A stretch of 64,000 bases of DNA from Candidatus Endomicrobiellum trichonymphae (GTDB lineage Bacteria > Elusimicrobiota > Endomicrobiia > Endomicrobiales > Endomicrobiaceae): contig NZ_AP017459.1 of assembly GCF_002355835.1 (NCBI RefSeq), forward strand, positions 62,001 to 126,000, read 5' to 3'. Numbering within the stretch: position 1 is the stretch's first letter; every line of letters starts with the position of its first letter. The notes beneath the pieces are model-generated. The model was not told the origin of the DNA, did not search any database, and saw only the letters and a list, made by a program, of their open reading frames with translations. Position numbers and translations under genes: made by a program. Of this stretch, positions 49,617 through 59,353 are shown in pieces.

Positions 49617-50000
49617 ATGGTATTATTGATGGAAGGATCAAAAGAATTCCTGTTAAACCAGTTTGATAAACAGCTTTACAGAATAATTGATAATGACTTT
49701 GAAAAAATAAAAGAATTATATCGGAAATTTCATGATAGAAGTCGTGAAGATCTAATTAAAATGACATACCAGAGGTATCCATCGTATGCAAAAAACAGTA
49801 AAAATCTGGATATTTAACAAATCAAACTCAAAATGAAATTAAGAAAATAATACCTGATAATAAAACGACTTTATTTGATGTCGGTTACGAAAGTAAGAGT
49901 TTAGAAGTTTATCTAAACTTATTGATATAAAAACTCTCATCGATATCAGGAAAAGCCTGGTAAAAAAGGTTATTCAATCGGATATTATAATAACGTAGAA
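49617..50000 (+). pseudogene. DUF488-domain protein, broken and truncated
   Basis: The first part (to 49817) reads LIKMTYQRYPSYAKNSKN, a segment found just before the DUF488 domain in longer members. The frame then shifts and continues NKTTLFDVGYESKSLEVYLN, shifts again near 49920, and reads IKTLIDIRKS. The GYE-SLE and LIDIR motifs are the DUF488 signature. The rest of the domain is missing. The family's function is unknown to me. Confidence 0.65.
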
Positions 50001-50076
50001 TAGACGATAGTCGCTGAGACGTTAGTTTGTTGGTTTTCCGAATACTGTTTATAATTTATAATCAAACACCTAAATC

Positions 50077-50223
50077 TCATTTTTTGCCGACAATTTTAAA
50101 AACCTTAGTTGAGCAATGAGGGCACACGCCCGAAACGGCTTTAATGCCGTTTTTCATCACTACGTCTTGAGGATCTTTCACTTCAACCTGTTTTTTGCAT
50201 TTCATACATCTCGCTTCTGCCAT
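50077..50223 (-). CDS. Small zinc-ribbon protein (DUF5679-like, 48 aa)
   Basis: ATG 50223 opens MAEARCMKCKKQVEVKDP, followed by GIKAVSGVCPHCSTKVF and ends IVGKK. Two CxxC pairs form a zinc ribbon. This matches the small DUF5679 proteins. It is intact and lies 56 bases from the tRNA-Gly gene on the same strand. Function is unknown. Confidence 0.8.
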   Translation of the reverse strand: MAEARCMKCKKQVEVKDPQDVVMKNGIKAVSGVCPHCSTKVFKIVGKK

Positions 50224-50278
50224 AAACTATACCTCTATATTTTTTATATTTTATTTTACTGTATTTCTGTATTTGGAA

Positions 50279-50349
50279 AGCGGGCGATGGGAATCGAACC
50301 CACATCTCCGACTTGGGAAGCCGGGGTTTTACCACTATACTACGCCCGC
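50279..50349 (-). tRNA. tRNA-Gly (anticodon CCC)
   Basis: Read on the minus strand: acceptor GCGGGCG pairs with CGCCCGC, the anticodon stem CCGGC/GTCGG encloses TTCCCAA (anticodon CCC), and the T arm has GGGTTCGATTCCC. Length is 71 bases including the discriminator. CCA is not encoded. Confidence 0.95.
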
Positions 50350-50846
50350 AAGAAAGCGGCTCGCAACGACTTTCTCCAATATGCTGAGCTGACCAAGAGT
50401 ATCATTAGAGTTTATACTTTTTTTTAATATGTGTCAATTTTGAAAAAACTATTTTTAGAGCCTCATCCGTATTGAAAATTTTACCTTCTAACTGCGTCTC
50501 TGTGGCAAAGTTTAGAAGTTCCCCGATCCATGGGCCAGGTTTTAAGTTAAACTTTTTCATTATTATATTCCCATCAATAATTTTAGACAACGGTTCTGCA
50601 TTTTTCAATTCATAATAATATTTCAGAAGTTCCCTAACCGATTTTTCCTGAAGTTTTAGTTCCTTAGAGGAGAATACTTTCAGTTTCTTATAAGAATGCC
50701 AGTCTGACATTGAAATAACGAGTAAATCCGGAGTATTGTCGCCTATATCTCTAAAAAATTTTAATGCGGCTTTTTTTGTGACAATATTATTTCTTGTCAA
50801 AGTTGATGGACGCATGTGATTGCTTACTAAAAATACCGCAGTTTCA

Positions 50847-51060
50847 ATATCATTTTTACTGGATTTGAGAGAAAACATAATTTCTTTTACTTTTCCGGCT
50901 CCCAATTCTTCGTGTCCTAAAAAGTGCATTTTGCCATTTTCAAATTTCGCTGTTTCAGGTTTTGCGCTGTCATGGAAAAGAGCGGCAAATTTTAAAAGAC
51001 TCTCTCTTGTGATGTTCTCGGAAAAAGTGGCATTATTATCAAAATGTTTTTGCATGTCGG
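50847..51060. repeat. 214-bp inverted repeat, native arm
   Basis: This arm encodes the HD domain on the minus strand in its proper place. Its reverse complement recurs at 51262-51475 with one mismatch (position 51054 against 51068). The arms are 201 bases apart. Confidence 0.93.
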
Positions 51061-51261
51061 TATAATTTTCAGGGAAGTACTTTTTTAAATTATTGAGGAT
51101 GTTTTCTGCCGATTCCACAGTCTCAAAAGAATGCTGAAACAGTCCTCCCGGATGATAATAATATTTTCTGCATGTTTTTTTCATTTTCTTGATTTCAGCG
51201 AAAATCTCAGAAAGCAGTCCGCAGTCATCCATATCTTTAATTAAAGCTGCAGAATTTTTTA

Positions 51262-51475
51262 CCGACAAGCAAAAACATTTTGATAATAATGCCACTTTTT
51301 CCGAGAACATCACAAGAGAGAGTCTTTTAAAATTTGCCGCTCTTTTCCATGACAGCGCAAAACCTGAAACAGCGAAATTTGAAAATGGCAAAATGCACTT
51401 TTTAGGACACGAAGAATTGGGAGCCGGAAAAGTAAAAGAAATTATGTTTTCTCTCAAATCCAGTAAAAATGATAT
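51262..51475. repeat. 214-bp inverted repeat, displaced arm
   Basis: A reverse-complement copy of 50847-51060, read on the plus strand as FDNNATFSENITRES and FLGHEELGAGKVKE. It replaces the neck domain coding region of the nucleotidyltransferase gene. Confidence 0.93.
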
Positions 51476-51854
51476 GCTTTTTAAAATTTTTAAAGTTCTT
51501 TAAATTGAAAGCTGTTGCATTAATGGTAAAATCCCTGTTTTGAAGATCCTGTTCTATGGTTTTGCCGTTAAAGAGAGAAATGTCTATATTTGTGATAACA
51601 TCGTCTTTAAGAATTATTCTATAAGTTTTTCTTGTGTCATTTAAAGTGATAAGCTTTGAGTTAAATACATCTGCAATTTTTTTAGAGTATTTCAAAGCGT
51701 TTCTACTAACTGCTAAGTCAATATCAATAGGACTGCGTTTTAAAAGCAGATCTCTTGAAAATCCTCCGGTAGCATAAATATCAAAATCTTTTGACAAATT
51801 GTTGATTTTTTTAATAAGCTTATTCAATATTGTGGTTCGACTCCGCCGTATTAT

Positions 51855-53078
51855 TTATGCCTCGGGATTGACAATTACGCTGACAGAGTAACTAAGAAAT
51901 ACTTTGTTTATAGCGTCAAGTACATTTTGTGCTGTAATTTTTTCCATTTGTTTAAGATATTCATTGTCATATTCGCAACCCTGTCCGACAATTTCCCGCC
52001 AGCCGTAATAATAAGACTGTTTACTTACGGTCTGCCTGCTCATAATATAAAGACCTTTTATATACGTTTTAGTATTTTTTAATTCCTCTTCGTCAACTTT
52101 TAGAGTGCAGAAATCTTTCAAAATTTTATCTGTCTTTTTTAAGGTTAACTCAATATTTTTCTTGTCAAGCCCTATATAAACTGCAAGATAGCTTTCTGCT
52201 TTTCTCGGTGTATATACAGCACCTACTTCATAGGCAAGTCCAAGATTTTCCCTTAACTCGACAAAAAGTCTGCTTGTCATCTTTCCGCCTAAAATAGCAT
52301 TTGCAACTTTAATTGAAACAAAATCTTTGCTGGAAATAGCGGGAGCGGGAAATCCCGTATATATGTAAGCCTGATTAAATTTTCCTTTGATTTCTTTTTT
52401 AATTGATTCGTGCTGTTTTATGTTGAAGACAGGTTTTTCAACTTTTTTGCCATCGGGAACCGACGCAAAATACTTTTCTAAAGACTCTTTTACAATGTTT
52501 TTGCCTATGTTTCCGGCAACCGAAATCAAAATATTTGAGGTATTATAGGAATATCTGTGCCAATCTGCCAGATCTTTACAGCTGATTTTTGAAACGGTTT
52601 CTTTTGCACCTAAAACAGGCATTGCATAAGACGTGTTATGGTAAAACAATTTTGCAAACTCATCGTAAGCGATGTTTCCGATATTGTCTCTGCGGCAACT
52701 CAGAGCCGCTATAACATTCTGTTTTTCAAAAGATAATTCTTTTTCATCAAATGCTGGATTTAATACTGCATCTGCAAGAATGTCTGCGGCTTTGTCAAAA
52801 TATTCCGAGAGAAAGGTCATACTGAGTAATGCTGTATCGTAATCCGCATCGCCGGACAAATCTGCTCCTATGCTTTCTGTCTCGTTTGCAAGGATTTCAT
52901 TGGACCGATTTTTTGTGGACTGTGTCATAAGTTTTGCAGTAAGATACGATATTCCGGCATTATCTGAAGTCTCGTTTATAACTGAAACAGGGGTGAATAT
53001 TCTCATTGAAACAACATTGACTCCACTGGTTTTATTGAATACGACCTTGATATTATTGCTAAGCCTAAAACTTTCCAT
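51855..53078 (-). CDS. M16 family peptidase-like protein without the zinc motif
   Basis: About 407 residues from ATG 53078, chosen because GGAGG lies five bases upstream. The fold pattern of M16 proteins is clear (GISYLTAKLMTQST where active members have HxxEH, then SFEKQNVIAALSC and a second half with the glycine-rich MTSRLFVELREN). Since the HxxEH residues are absent, it should be the inactive partner in a heterodimer. The active partner is encoded directly upstream (53183-54406). Confidence 0.88.
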   Translation of the reverse strand: MESFRLSNNIKVVFNKTSGVNVVSMRIFTPVSVINETSDNAGISYLTAKLMTQSTKNRSNEILANETESIGADLSGDADYDTALLSMTFLSEYFDKAADILADAVLNPAFDEKELSFEKQNVIAALSCRRDNIGNIAYDEFAKLFYHNTSYAMPVLGAKETVSKISCKDLADWHRYSYNTSNILISVAGNIGKNIVKESLEKYFASVPDGKKVEKPVFNIKQHESIKKEIKGKFNQAYIYTGFPAPAISSKDFVSIKVANAILGGKMTSRLFVELRENLGLAYEVGAVYTPRKAESYLAVYIGLDKKNIELTLKKTDKILKDFCTLKVDEEELKNTKTYIKGLYIMSRQTVSKQSYYYGWREIVGQGCEYDNEYLKQMEKITAQNVLDAINKVFLSYSVSVIVNPEA

Positions 53079-53182
53079 TTTGCCTCCAGACACATTTTAT
53101 GCGAGCAACATTTTACGCCAAAACATAATTTTAAGCAAAATTGTCAATCAAAGCAAAAGCGTATTTTCATTTATTTCTGGCT

Positions 53183-54406
53183 TTAGACAGTTGCTGCTGA
53201 AGGCAATAATGCTATATTGGAAACTGTTGCGGGAGAATAGTATTTCTTGAAGAAATTGATGATATCGCTGACTGTCATACTTTCTATTTTTTTCATATGT
53301 TCCGTTACAAATTTAGGATTGTCCATTAAGTGCCAGTACCCGATGTTATCGGCGGTGCCAAAAGGAGTTTCAAGGGAAAAATTCCAGTTTGTTTTTATTG
53401 AAAGTGTTGCTCTATTTAATTCTTCTTCCGCAATACCGCCGTCGATAATATATTCAATTTGTTTTTTGATTTCATCTTTTATTTTTTTGAGATTTTTAGA
53501 ATCAAAAACAGATATGATACAGATATTTCCAGTTCCTTTTTCAGTCATAAAGTAAGAATCTGTCGAATATACAAGATGTTTTTTTTCATACAGCGCTTTA
53601 TACAGTCTTGAACTTTTTCCGCTGCCCAAGATATTTACAGCCGTGTCTGCAGTATAGATATCTTCCTCATTTATAGCAGGTCCTAGAAATCCGGTAAGCA
53701 TATATCCCGTTTCAACTTTTCCGTATTCAATTATATCTTTTCCGTCATGGACTTTTTCAAAAAGCATCGGATCCGGAGACGCAGACTGCTCCTCAAATTT
53801 TCCGAAAGTTTCGCCGATAAGTTTCTCTACGGCGGTTTCATCAAAATTTCCCGATACAACAACAATCATTTTTGCCGGAATATAATGAGTTTTGTAATAA
53901 CCGTATATTTCTTCTCTCGAAACATTTGCAACAACCTGCGGTGTTCCTATAATGCTGTTTTTCAGCGCGCTTGCTTCATAAACAGTTTCATAAAACTTTT
54001 CATAAATAACAGCTGCGGGATTATCAGAATGTCTTTGGATTTCTTCAATTACAACTTTTCTTTCTCTGTCAATTTCATCCTGCGGGAAAAGCGGGTTTTG
54101 CATAGCGTCCGCAAGCATTTTTATACTTTCTCCCAATCCGTCTTTTTGTATATTTATATAGTACATTGTAAATTCTTTTGCGGTAGCAGCGTTTATATAT
54201 CCGCCCATATTTTCAACATTTCTGCCCATTAAATCCCCTCTGTAATTTTTACTGCCTTTAAACATCAAATGTTCTAAAAAGTGGGACAGTCCCGACTGAA
54301 ACGGTTTTTCGTCAACGGAACCCACTCTTACAAAAACAATTGCTGTTGCCGTCAGAGTATTTTTATTGTTTATTAAAATAGACGTAAGTCCGTTTTCGTA
54401 TTTCAC
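53183..54406 (-). CDS. M16 zinc peptidase (active subunit)
   Basis: A 407-residue M16 protease. The inverted zinc motif is H42-F-L-E45-H46 in SGLSHFLEHLMFKGS, and the downstream glutamate lies in REVVIEEIQRH-like context (RERKVVIEEIQRH). The second half has the RLYKALYEKKHLVYS segment. With the following inactive M16 gene it forms the typical two-subunit protease of Gram-negative bacteria, probably acting on periplasmic peptides. No signal peptide is visible at the start MKYENGLTSILINN. Intact. Confidence 0.92.
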   Translation of the reverse strand: MKYENGLTSILINNKNTLTATAIVFVRVGSVDEKPFQSGLSHFLEHLMFKGSKNYRGDLMGRNVENMGGYINAATAKEFTMYYINIQKDGLGESIKMLADAMQNPLFPQDEIDRERKVVIEEIQRHSDNPAAVIYEKFYETVYEASALKNSIIGTPQVVANVSREEIYGYYKTHYIPAKMIVVVSGNFDETAVEKLIGETFGKFEEQSASPDPMLFEKVHDGKDIIEYGKVETGYMLTGFLGPAINEEDIYTADTAVNILGSGKSSRLYKALYEKKHLVYSTDSYFMTEKGTGNICIISVFDSKNLKKIKDEIKKQIEYIIDGGIAEEELNRATLSIKTNWNFSLETPFGTADNIGYWHLMDNPKFVTEHMKKIESMTVSDIINFFKKYYSPATVSNIALLPSAATV

Positions 54407-55611
54407 AGTTTTTGCTCCATTTTAAACAGCACTTTAAATAAGAAAATGTTTTTTTAAAGACATTTATATATCTTTTGTTCTGGAACTAAAAGACCTTGTA
54501 TTTATTTTATATAGGTTTAAAGATGTATATATTTTAGCAATTTTTGCATGGATATCAGCGGAAATATTGCACAAAAACAGGGATTTAATCTGAAGAATTT
54601 TAACAGTTTTGTTTTTTCAATGCAAATCATCGTCGCGCAATCGGGAAAGTTCTTTATTTTTTTCTTGCTGTTCAACTCCTCAGAAACGGTTAAAGGTTTT
54701 ATCTATGACAAACGCATATTCTTATTTTTAGGAGAAACTCTTTTTAGACAGATTAGCGTCAGACTCTCAATTAGATTCTTGTAGCAGTTAGATATAAATA
54801 TGCACCATTTCAAGCTGATGAGAAATTTATTCCGTCGGACTTTAAGATTTTTATTTTTTTCGCGATATTATCATAATTACATTTTAACGAAAAAAACAGC
54901 TTTATCATGTGAGAGAGCACAGCCTTTATATCTTTCCTGTAGTTATCGTAAGGGGAGCGTTGTGAAAAATAATGTATATTATAATTTGTCAAAAAACTAC
55001 TGTAAAAACGAGGGAATATAGGAGACATAATCGTAAAAGAGAACTGCTTTTCTTTATAGATTCAGCCTTTTGACGTGAAAGTTAAAAGGAGATTTTATAT
55101 ATTTCTCTCAATGCAAGATCAATAGTATCATCTTTTAAAGTTTCTTTCCAGTCTAAAAGCATTCTTCAAGATATTCTAATTGGACAAGCTTTTTCTTTTT
55201 CGTTAATTAATGTCTGTTCCTCTAATTTTTCAGCAGCAATCTAATTTTTTGTTGACTTGACAAAAATTTTGATGTCGGGTATAAGAATTTTTTATTAACC
55301 GCTATATCGTATTGTTTTTGTAAAGTGTTATGCGTAAGTTGTTTTCTGGATATAATACTATAGTTAATCTGCAAACCGGGTATTATTTTTTATATCTGCA
55401 CACCCGCTAAAACAGAAAAAGATGAGGCATGACACAACATGACAATATAAATTTTTTTACTGCTTTGAAAATAATTAGCGACTGCAAACTTTTAACAACT
55501 CTAAATTTAATCAAGTTTATAATGCCTCTGAAAACTTGACAATTTTTAATTCTGAAAATACGCTTCAGTTTTATGAAAAACTACAAAAAAATCTTGAGCA
55601 TTGATTGTCAT
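54407..55611. other. Gene-free stretch of 1.2 kb
   Basis: No recognisable gene. Minus-strand pieces between about 55,260 and 55,095 read AAEKLEEQTLINEKEK and LLDWKETLKDDTIDLALREI in different frames, which suggests the tail of a decayed gene that I cannot name. The rest is AT-rich with no strong hairpin. Confidence 0.5.
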
Positions 55612-57030
55612 CTATATATCTGTTATAGGTTTAAACTTAGGAACGAGCAGTTTCATTATACACCATGCCAACAAATAGGCAATTGCGCAAAAAGCAAACA
55701 TTATAGTATATCCTGTCTCAATATGTCCTAATGTGCTGTAATGATCAAACAGCCAGCCGCCGGCTTTGGAAATAATTACGCCGCTGATACTGCCTGCCAT
55801 TCCGCCGATGCCGGTTACTGAAGCTACAACTTTTTTAGGAAACATATCTGACACTGTAGTAAAAAGGTTTGCCGACCATGCTTGGTGAGCCGATGTTCCG
55901 ATTCCTATCAGCAAAATAGGCCACCAATAGCTGATACTGCTTAACGGCTGCGCTAACAGCACTACAAGGGGGAATATTGCTATGACAATCATAGCTGCCA
56001 TGCGGGCAGGATACATATTCATACCCTTATTGACAAAATAAGCGGGCAACCATCCTCCGCCTATGCTGCCCATCATCGTCATAGTGTACAGCACCGCAAG
56101 AGGCATCATAAGCTGCGTACCTGCCATACCATAGTATGATTTAAGGAAAACCGGTAGCCAAAATAAAAAAAACCACCAAACGCAATCTGTAAAAAATTTG
56201 CCTATGACAAAAGACCAAGTCTGTCTGTATGCGAGAAGACGAAACCAGCGGACTTTGTTTTTGCTGCTTTTCTCTTTGACATCATTTTCAACAGGTTGTT
56301 CTTTCGTATCGCTGTGTATATAGTTATACTCGGCTTTGTTTATTTTCCTTTTTTTCAAAAGTTTTTCTGGACTGTCATAGTAGTATTTCCAAAAGACTAT
56401 CCATAAAAATCCTGTTGCCCCTACTATAATGAATGCGTATTCCCAGCCAAAGTATTCTGCTATAAGAGGCACGCTGAGCGGTGCAACAACAGCTCCGATA
56501 TTAGCGCCGGAATTGAAAATGCCTGTCGCAAAGGAACGTTCTTTTTTAGGAAACCATTCGGCTGTTGTTTTAATAGCTGAGGGGAAATTTCCAGATTCGC
56601 CTACGCCCAGTACAAAACGCGCAAATATGAAACCTACTACAGACACTGGCATCATCACTATGCCGAAAACGGAAAGCAAAGGTGACAATGCGTTGCCTAT
56701 GCCGTTTGCAAAAGCGTGTATCATAGAGCCTATTGACCATAATATTAATGCCCATGCGTAGCCTTTTTTAGTGCCGAGCCGGTCTATAAACCTGCCTGCA
56801 AAAAGCAGGGCTATAGCGTAACAAAACTGAAAAGCTGAAGTAATGTTAGCATAATCGCTGTAAGTCCAGTGAAACTTTTCCGACAAATACGGCTGCAGCA
56901 GGCTTAAGACCTGCCTATCTACATAATTTATCGTGGTGGCAAAAAAAAGCAATGCACAGATAGTCCATCTGTAATTAGTCATTTTTTGATTGGTTGTACC
57001 GGCGTCGGAAAGAGTTTCATTTTGTGCCAT
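55612..57030 (-). CDS. exuT: MFS hexuronate transporter (ExuT-like)
   Basis: A 472-residue major-facilitator protein with 12 expected membrane spans. The start NYRWTICALLFFATTINYVD followed by RQ is the anion-proton-symporter (ACS) subfamily signature, of which ExuT is a member. The loop motif GRFIDRLGTKKGY and the segment RFVLGVGESGNFPSAIKTTA are also typical. It is the last gene of the uronate operon, 61 bases after uxaC, so hexuronate (glucuronate or galacturonate) is the likely substrate. Context carries the assignment; other organic acids are possible by sequence alone. Confidence 0.88.
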   Translation of the reverse strand: MAQNETLSDAGTTNQKMTNYRWTICALLFFATTINYVDRQVLSLLQPYLSEKFHWTYSDYANITSAFQFCYAIALLFAGRFIDRLGTKKGYAWALILWSIGSMIHAFANGIGNALSPLLSVFGIVMMPVSVVGFIFARFVLGVGESGNFPSAIKTTAEWFPKKERSFATGIFNSGANIGAVVAPLSVPLIAEYFGWEYAFIIVGATGFLWIVFWKYYYDSPEKLLKKRKINKAEYNYIHSDTKEQPVENDVKEKSSKNKVRWFRLLAYRQTWSFVIGKFFTDCVWWFFLFWLPVFLKSYYGMAGTQLMMPLAVLYTMTMMGSIGGGWLPAYFVNKGMNMYPARMAAMIVIAIFPLVVLLAQPLSSISYWWPILLIGIGTSAHQAWSANLFTTVSDMFPKKVVASVTGIGGMAGSISGVIISKAGGWLFDHYSTLGHIETGYTIMFAFCAIAYLLAWCIMKLLVPKFKPITDI

Positions 57031-57091
57031 TTATGATCTCCTATCTTAAAAAGTAATTCCTTTACCTGCGATAGTAAGAAAATATTAGAAA

Positions 57092-58498
57092 TCAAAGCTT
57101 AAATTTAAAATAACGCACGGCGTTGTCATAAGAAATATCGGAAACTATTTTGGAAAGTATTTTGACATCGTAGGGATATTCGCCGTTTTCAACCCAGCTA
57201 CCTATCAAATCGCAGAGAATACGTCTGAAATATTCATGCCTTGTATAAGACAGGAAACTGCGTGAATCGGTAAGCATGCCTACAAAGTTGCTTAAAATAC
57301 CTAAATTGGCAAGAGAAGTAAGCTGTTCCGTTATGCCGGGTTTGTGATCGTTAAACCACCATGCAGCACCCTGCTGTATCTTGCTTAAAGCCGAACTATC
57401 CTGAAAGCAGCCCAGTATGGTGCCTATAACAGCATTGTCATTGGGATTGAGGCTGTATATTATCGTCCGTGGCAGCTGTCCAGCAGAGTCAAGAGCATCG
57501 AGAAAATTCGATAACTGTGCACCGGGAGCAAAATTGTCTATACAGTCATGTCCGGTATCCGGACCGAGTTTATCAAACACGAGCGTATTATTGTTTCGTT
57601 TGCACCCGTAGTGCAGTTCCATTACAAGGTCATTTTTGGAGTACTCCCCTCCGGCAAAAAGCATAAAAGCGGTTTTATATTTTAATTCCTCTTCTTTACT
57701 AAGAGCGACTCCACTTAATCTTTTGTCAAATATTGTTTCTACTTCCTTATCGGAAGACGGGACGTACATAATATATTCAGGAGCATGGTCTGTTGTGCGA
57801 CAGCCTGAGGATATAAAGAACCCAAGTCTTTTCCGGAAAGCCTCTTTCATAGTCTTAAAAGAAGTAATATTAACGTCGCTTACTTCTGAAAAACGTGCGA
57901 TGTAATCTTTAAACCCCGGTTTTTCTATATTCAGCGCTCTGTCCGGACGCCATGTGGGAAGAACCTGCACGTCAAAAGATTCCTCTTCTTTAATTTTCTT
58001 GTGCCATTCAAGATTGTCAACAGGATCGTCCGTAGTGCATATAAGCGTAACGCTGGACTGTTTTATCATAGAGCGCGCAGACATAGACTTTTCCTGAAGT
58101 TTTTCGTTACAAATTGTCCACACTTCCTTTGCAGTTTCGCCGTTTAAAACGCCTTCATAGCCGAAATATCTCCTGAGTTCAAGATGACTCCAGTGATAAA
58201 GAGGATTTCCTATTGCTTTCTCAAGAGTTTCAGCCCATTTCTGGAATTTTTCACTGTCTGATGCGTTACCGGTTATGTACTTTTCTTCCACACCGCAGGA
58301 GCGCATTTGACGCCATTTATAATGGTCTGAGCCGAGCCAGAGCTGGCTTATATTTTCAAACTGTCTGTCCTTAGCAATCTCTTCAGGATTAATGTGGCAG
58401 TGGTAATCCAGAATAGGCTTTTTTTCCGCATATTTGTGGAAAAGTTCTTTTGCCGCTTCCGTAGAAAGTAAAAAATCTTTATCAAGGAACTTTTTCAT
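57092..58498 (-). CDS. uxaC: Glucuronate isomerase
   Basis: Isomerises D-glucuronate to D-fructuronate (and galacturonate to tagaturonate). The 468-residue length is normal. The family segments YHCHINPEEIAKD, LGSDHYKWRQMRSCGV, CTTDDPVDNLEWH and MLTDSRSFLSYTRHEYFRR are all present in one open frame. It lies between uxuB and the transporter gene in the operon. Intact. Confidence 0.96.
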   Translation of the reverse strand: MKKFLDKDFLLSTEAAKELFHKYAEKKPILDYHCHINPEEIAKDRQFENISQLWLGSDHYKWRQMRSCGVEEKYITGNASDSEKFQKWAETLEKAIGNPLYHWSHLELRRYFGYEGVLNGETAKEVWTICNEKLQEKSMSARSMIKQSSVTLICTTDDPVDNLEWHKKIKEEESFDVQVLPTWRPDRALNIEKPGFKDYIARFSEVSDVNITSFKTMKEAFRKRLGFFISSGCRTTDHAPEYIMYVPSSDKEVETIFDKRLSGVALSKEEELKYKTAFMLFAGGEYSKNDLVMELHYGCKRNNNTLVFDKLGPDTGHDCIDNFAPGAQLSNFLDALDSAGQLPRTIIYSLNPNDNAVIGTILGCFQDSSALSKIQQGAAWWFNDHKPGITEQLTSLANLGILSNFVGMLTDSRSFLSYTRHEYFRRILCDLIGSWVENGEYPYDVKILSKIVSDISYDNAVRYFKFKL

Positions 58499-58519
58499 AA
58501 TTTTCTCCGGGTTTTATTT

Positions 58520-59353
58520 TTATACGCCTGAATATGCCTGAAAACCACCGTCAACCGCGATAATGCTGCCTGTGACGAAACCGGATGCTTCTTCGTCGCA
58601 AAGCCATGAAAGCGCGCCGAATAAATCACGCGCTTCGCCGAAACGTCTCATTGGCGTATGTGTGATAATTTTATGTGATCGTGATGTAAGCGAGCCGTCA
58701 GTGTTTGTCAAAAGCGATTTGTTTTGATTTGTAAGGAAGAATCCGGGTGCAACGGCGTTTACGCGCAGGCCTTGTTCTGCAAAATGTACCGCAAGCCACT
58801 TCGTAAAATTGTCAATTGCCGCTTTTGCCGCGGCATAACCGAGAACTTTTGTCATAGGACTCTGAGCTGCCATACTTGAAAAATTTATAATGACAGCTCC
58901 CTTTGTGCCGAGCATGCGTTTTGTAAAAATTTGAGAGACAAGAAACGTACCCATAAAATTTAGTGAGAAAACTTTTTCTATCTCTTTTGAATCTAAATCA
59001 AAAAAAGAACAGACGTTCGGATTATTCAAATCTTTGGGGTTAAAAATTTCATTTGTAGTATTGGCATTTGGCATATTGCCGCCGGCGCCGTTTATAAGGA
59101 TATGGTACTGCCCGAAATCTTTATATATCTGTTCTTCCGTTTTAATAAGATTTTCTTTATCAAGCACATCGCAGGCATATGCTTTTGCAATACCGCCGGT
59201 ACTGGTAATTTCTTCTGCAGTGCACTGGGCATTTTTAAGGTTTCTGCTGAGAACGGCTGTTTTAACGCCTTTTGAAGCTAATTCTTTCGCGTAGGCGCTG
59301 AGCAGCACTCCGCCGGCACCGGTTATGACAGCCACCTTTTTATTCCACTCCAT
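58520..59353 (-). CDS. uxuB: D-mannonate (fructuronate) oxidoreductase, SDR type
   Basis: Reduces fructuronate to mannonate with NAD(P)H. It is a short-chain dehydrogenase, not the long-chain UxuB of E. coli. The Rossmann motif is AVITGAGGVLLSAYAKELA, the NGAGG motif follows, and the catalytic pair is in YAAAKAAIDNFTKWL. The C-terminus is DGGFQAYSGV. I prefer ATG 59353 (MEWNKK) with an AAGGGGG site just upstream; this start overlaps the uxuA stop by 14 bases. The role is assigned from operon context. Confidence 0.88.
   Translation of the reverse strand: MEWNKKVAVITGAGGVLLSAYAKELASKGVKTAVLSRNLKNAQCTAEEITSTGGIAKAYACDVLDKENLIKTEEQIYKDFGQYHILINGAGGNMPNANTTNEIFNPKDLNNPNVCSFFDLDSKEIEKVFSLNFMGTFLVSQIFTKRMLGTKGAVIINFSSMAAQSPMTKVLGYAAAKAAIDNFTKWLAVHFAEQGLRVNAVAPGFFLTNQNKSLLTNTDGSLTSRSHKIITHTPMRRFGEARDLFGALSWLCDEEASGFVTGSIIAVDGGFQAYSGV

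Larger units (their letters stand above)
48236..50076. other. Debris field of about 1.8 kb
   Basis: No intact gene is present. In order, it holds traces of a PIN-toxin/antitoxin pair on the minus strand, a signal-peptide and membrane-span remnant on the plus strand, a G10 tract, and a DUF488 pseudogene. Base composition is patchy: a GCGGCGCGCGCG core near 49,105 stands out. Confidence 0.6.
50405..51827 (-). pseudogene. tRNA nucleotidyltransferase / poly(A) polymerase-like gene, rearranged by an inverted duplication
   Basis: The N-terminal head domain (51827 to about 51476) has YATGGFSRDLLLKRSPIDID and RDFTINATAFNL, the nucleotidyltransferase signature of CCA-adding enzymes and poly(A) polymerases. 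The C-terminal part (about 51261 to 50405) has the HD domain with LLKFAALFHDSAKPE and FLGHEELGAGK. Between them, where about 100 residues of the neck domain are expected, lies a backward copy of part of the HD-domain coding sequence. The resulting frames cannot encode the neck. Both halves are open. Because the head is cut from the tail, I call it a pseudogene. CCA ends are not encoded in the tRNAs seen here, so the cell needs another CCA-adding enzyme or the rearrangement is an artefact. Confidence 0.8.

Noticed and set aside
50820-51503. Two plus-strand frames opposite the nucleotidyltransferase gene
   Set aside because: They arise from the 214-bp inverted repeat; one is the displaced copy of the HD-domain sequence, the other the antisense of the native one. 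Neither is a separate gene.
54548-55028. Short frames between the M16 and exuT genes
   Set aside because: No motif, no ribosome-binding site and amino-acid content as expected from random AT-rich DNA.
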